DNA of 7,457 nucleotides from Bacteroidales bacterium UBA3543 (GTDB lineage: Bacteria; Bacteroidota; Bacteroidia; Bacteroidales; UBA932). A program made the translations under genes and the position numbers. The DNA lies in contig DFOK01000091.1 of the NCBI GenBank assembly GCA_002376715.1, forward strand, positions 1 to 7,457, written 5' to 3'. Position 1 is the stretch's first letter. Every line of letters starts with the position of its first letter. Below, piece by piece: positions 6,287 through 7,457 of the stretch. The notes beneath the pieces are model-generated. The model saw only the letters and a list, made by a program, of their open reading frames with translations. It made no database searches and had not been told where the DNA came from.

Positions 6287-7336
6287 TTATATAATCAACA
6301 TCGCATCTCCATAAGTGCCAAAGCGATAGCCTTCTTCAATGGCAACTTTGTAAGCATTCATCACATTGTCATAACCTCCGAAAGCTGCGGCATTCATCAG
6401 CATTGTAGATGAGGGGAGATGGAAATTAGTGATTACTGCATCGGGAATCGAGAATTTATAGGGTGGAAATATGAACCTGTTTGTCCAGGTGTCCAGTTCC
6501 TTGATCTCGTTTTGTGTGGTGACATAGGTCTCGAGTGCTCGTACAGTGGTGATACCTACTGCGAATATCCTATTGCCGTTAGCTTTGGCCTTATTGACCT
6601 TGTCAGCGGTTTCTGTAGATATAATTACTTTCTCAGAGTCCATTTTGTGCTTGGAGAGATCCTCTACATCTACGTTATGGAAATGAGCATTGCTCATATA
6701 GAGTGTGAGGAAAGTGGTGTCAATATCCTTGAGTTCCATCTTTTTGAAGAGAATTTTGCTGAAATGGAGGCCGGCGGCAGGGCAGGCTACAGCACCTTCT
6801 TTACTGGCATAGATAGTCTGGAAACGTTCAGTATCACACTCTTCAGCTCTTGAGCGTATCCATTTGGGAATAGGCAGTTCGCCGAGTTGCAGGAGTGTCT
6901 GTTTGAATTCCTCGTAAGTGCCATCAAAAAGGAATCTCAAAGTACGTCCTCGGGAAGTCGTATTGTCGATTACTTCAGCCACGAGGGCGTCATTTTCTCC
7001 GAAATAGAGTTTGTTGCCAATACGGATTTTTCTGGCGGGATCTACCAGCACATCCCATAAACGCTGGTCTTTGTTGAGTTCTCTGAGAAGGAACACCTCG
7101 ATCTCCGCGCCGGTTTTCTCCTTGTTGCCATAAAGACGAGCAGGGAAGACCTTGGCATCGTTAAACACGAAAAGGTCGTGAGGTTTGCAGTAATCGATTA
7201 TGTCCTTGAAAATCTTGTGCTCAATCTCTCCGGTCTCTTTGTTAAGCACCATAAGACGTGATTCATCCCTGAAATCTGCCGGATATTTGGCAATCATTTC
7301 TTCAGGAAGTTCAAAGTAAAATTGCGATAATTTCAT
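6287..7336 (-). CDS. queA: QueA-type S-adenosylmethionine:tRNA ribosyltransferase-isomerase, with divergent motifs
   Basis: This 349-residue cytoplasmic protein is recognisably QueA, which moves the ribosyl part of SAM onto preQ1 in tRNA to make epoxyqueuosine. The length is normal and the order of family motifs is complete: RLMVLNKETGEIEHKIF (27-43), FNDAKVFPARLYG (58-70), GAEIEVFLLRE (76-86), YASKEGAVACPAAGLHF (176-192), LSKHKMDSE (227-235), VGITTVRALE (260-269), NFHLPSSTMLM (304-314) and a C-terminal RFGTYGDAMLII. Several normally invariant residues are changed: Thr to Ala61 (NNTRV motif), Thr to Ala187 (PTAGLHF), LHVGAGTF replaced by LYMSNAHF at 211-218, and Thr to Ile262 (GTTSVR). The reading frame is intact, so this is not a broken gene, but its activity may differ. 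It starts 65 bases after a probable truB end, without an SD, and is followed 63 bases later by dprA. Confidence 0.9.
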   Translation of the reverse strand: MKLSQFYFELPEEMIAKYPADFRDESRLMVLNKETGEIEHKIFKDIIDYCKPHDLFVFNDAKVFPARLYGNKEKTGAEIEVFLLRELNKDQRLWDVLVDPARKIRIGNKLYFGENDALVAEVIDNTTSRGRTLRFLFDGTYEEFKQTLLQLGELPIPKWIRSRAEECDTERFQTIYASKEGAVACPAAGLHFSKILFKKMELKDIDTTFLTLYMSNAHFHNVDVEDLSKHKMDSEKVIISTETADKVNKAKANGNRIFAVGITTVRALETYVTTQNEIKELDTWTNRFIFPPYKFSIPDAVITNFHLPSSTMLMNAAAFGGYDNVMNAYKVAIEEGYRFGTYGDAMLII

Positions 7337-7401
7337 TGTTTAGGAAAAATGTACAAAAAACACTCTCTTATACGAAAAAAAATCGAAAAAGTTTCAAAAA
7401 G

Positions 7402-7457
7402 TCAATTTTTTAGTGAAAAAAATCCTGATGCTGTTCGACGAAGAGCTGTCAAATAGC
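7402..7457 (-). CDS. truB: Probable C-terminal end of tRNA pseudouridine synthase B (partial, runs off the right edge)
   Basis: The first bases read on the minus strand encode 17 complete residues, YLTALRRTASGFFSLKN, followed by a TGA stop at 7404-7402. This matches the conserved LTALRRTxxGxF segment near the end of TruB, which makes pseudouridine 55 in tRNA. Bacteroidota TruB proteins lack the PUA domain found in E. coli and end shortly after this motif, which fits a stop here. The truB-queA order is also common in this phylum and pairs two tRNA-modification genes. The evidence is one short motif, so the call is likely but not certain. The 65-base gap to queA (7337-7401) is T-rich on the coding strand and shows no clear terminator or promoter. 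Confidence 0.7.
   Translation of the reverse strand, partial: YLTALRRTASGFFSLKN

Noticed and set aside
6419..6853. Plus-strand open frame of 144 codons inside queA
   Set aside because: It is antisense to conserved QueA motifs and its translation looks like a shadow of that gene.
7346..7353. TACATTTT as a -7 promoter element for queA
   Set aside because: It would place the transcript start only about five bases before the ATG, and no -33 element is seen at the right distance.
7381..7401. T-rich repeats (ACTTTTTGAA, ACTTTTTCGA) after truB as a terminator or binding site
   Set aside because: Two imperfect copies in a low-complexity T-rich gap, without a stable stem, are not good evidence for either.
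1..7457. Mobile element, defence island, CRISPR or secondary-metabolite cluster
   Set aside because: All genes are recognisable core functions on one strand with tight spacing; there is no transposase, integrase, direct-repeat array, tRNA attachment site or obvious change in composition.

Overview
This window looks like a chromosomal segment of a member of the Bacteroidota, most likely the order Bacteroidales. The reasons are protein style (an ExbB with a cleavable signal peptide and two consecutive ExbD genes, a short TruB C-terminus, Bacteroides-like QueA, TatD and type I asparaginase sequences), moderate GC with AT-rich gaps, and start regions that mostly lack Shine-Dalgarno sequences. Family or genus cannot be fixed from the sequence alone. 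Every supported gene lies on the minus strand, so transcription runs from high to low coordinates. The plus strand carries no convincing gene, and no gap exceeds 100 bases.

In transcription order, the right part (7457 to 3285) holds housekeeping genes: the last codons of a probable truB, then queA (a tRNA queuosine-pathway enzyme), dprA (a DNA-uptake and recombination mediator), tatD (a metal-dependent hydrolase) and ansA (cytoplasmic type I asparaginase). tatD and ansA overlap by four bases (ATGA) and are probably translationally coupled. The queA-dprA junction contains a perfect 16-bp inverted repeat whose second arm covers the dprA start codon.

The middle part (3187 to 825), after a 97-base AT-rich gap that probably holds a promoter, is a compact inner-membrane proton-channel operon: exbB, a four-helix membrane protein of unknown function, exbD and a second, dissimilar exbD. 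Together they should form the proton-driven motor that energises TonB-dependent outer-membrane transport, or a related process. A strong hairpin follows, then the first two thirds or so of a lipoprotein alkaline phosphatase that runs off the left edge.

I see no mobile element, CRISPR array, tRNA, rRNA or defence cassette. The points most worth a second look are the hairpin that buries the dprA start, a QueA protein in which several normally invariant motif residues are replaced (one stretch being encoded by a short palindrome), and the unstudied four-helix protein inside the exb operon. None of these amounts to a clearly new system.
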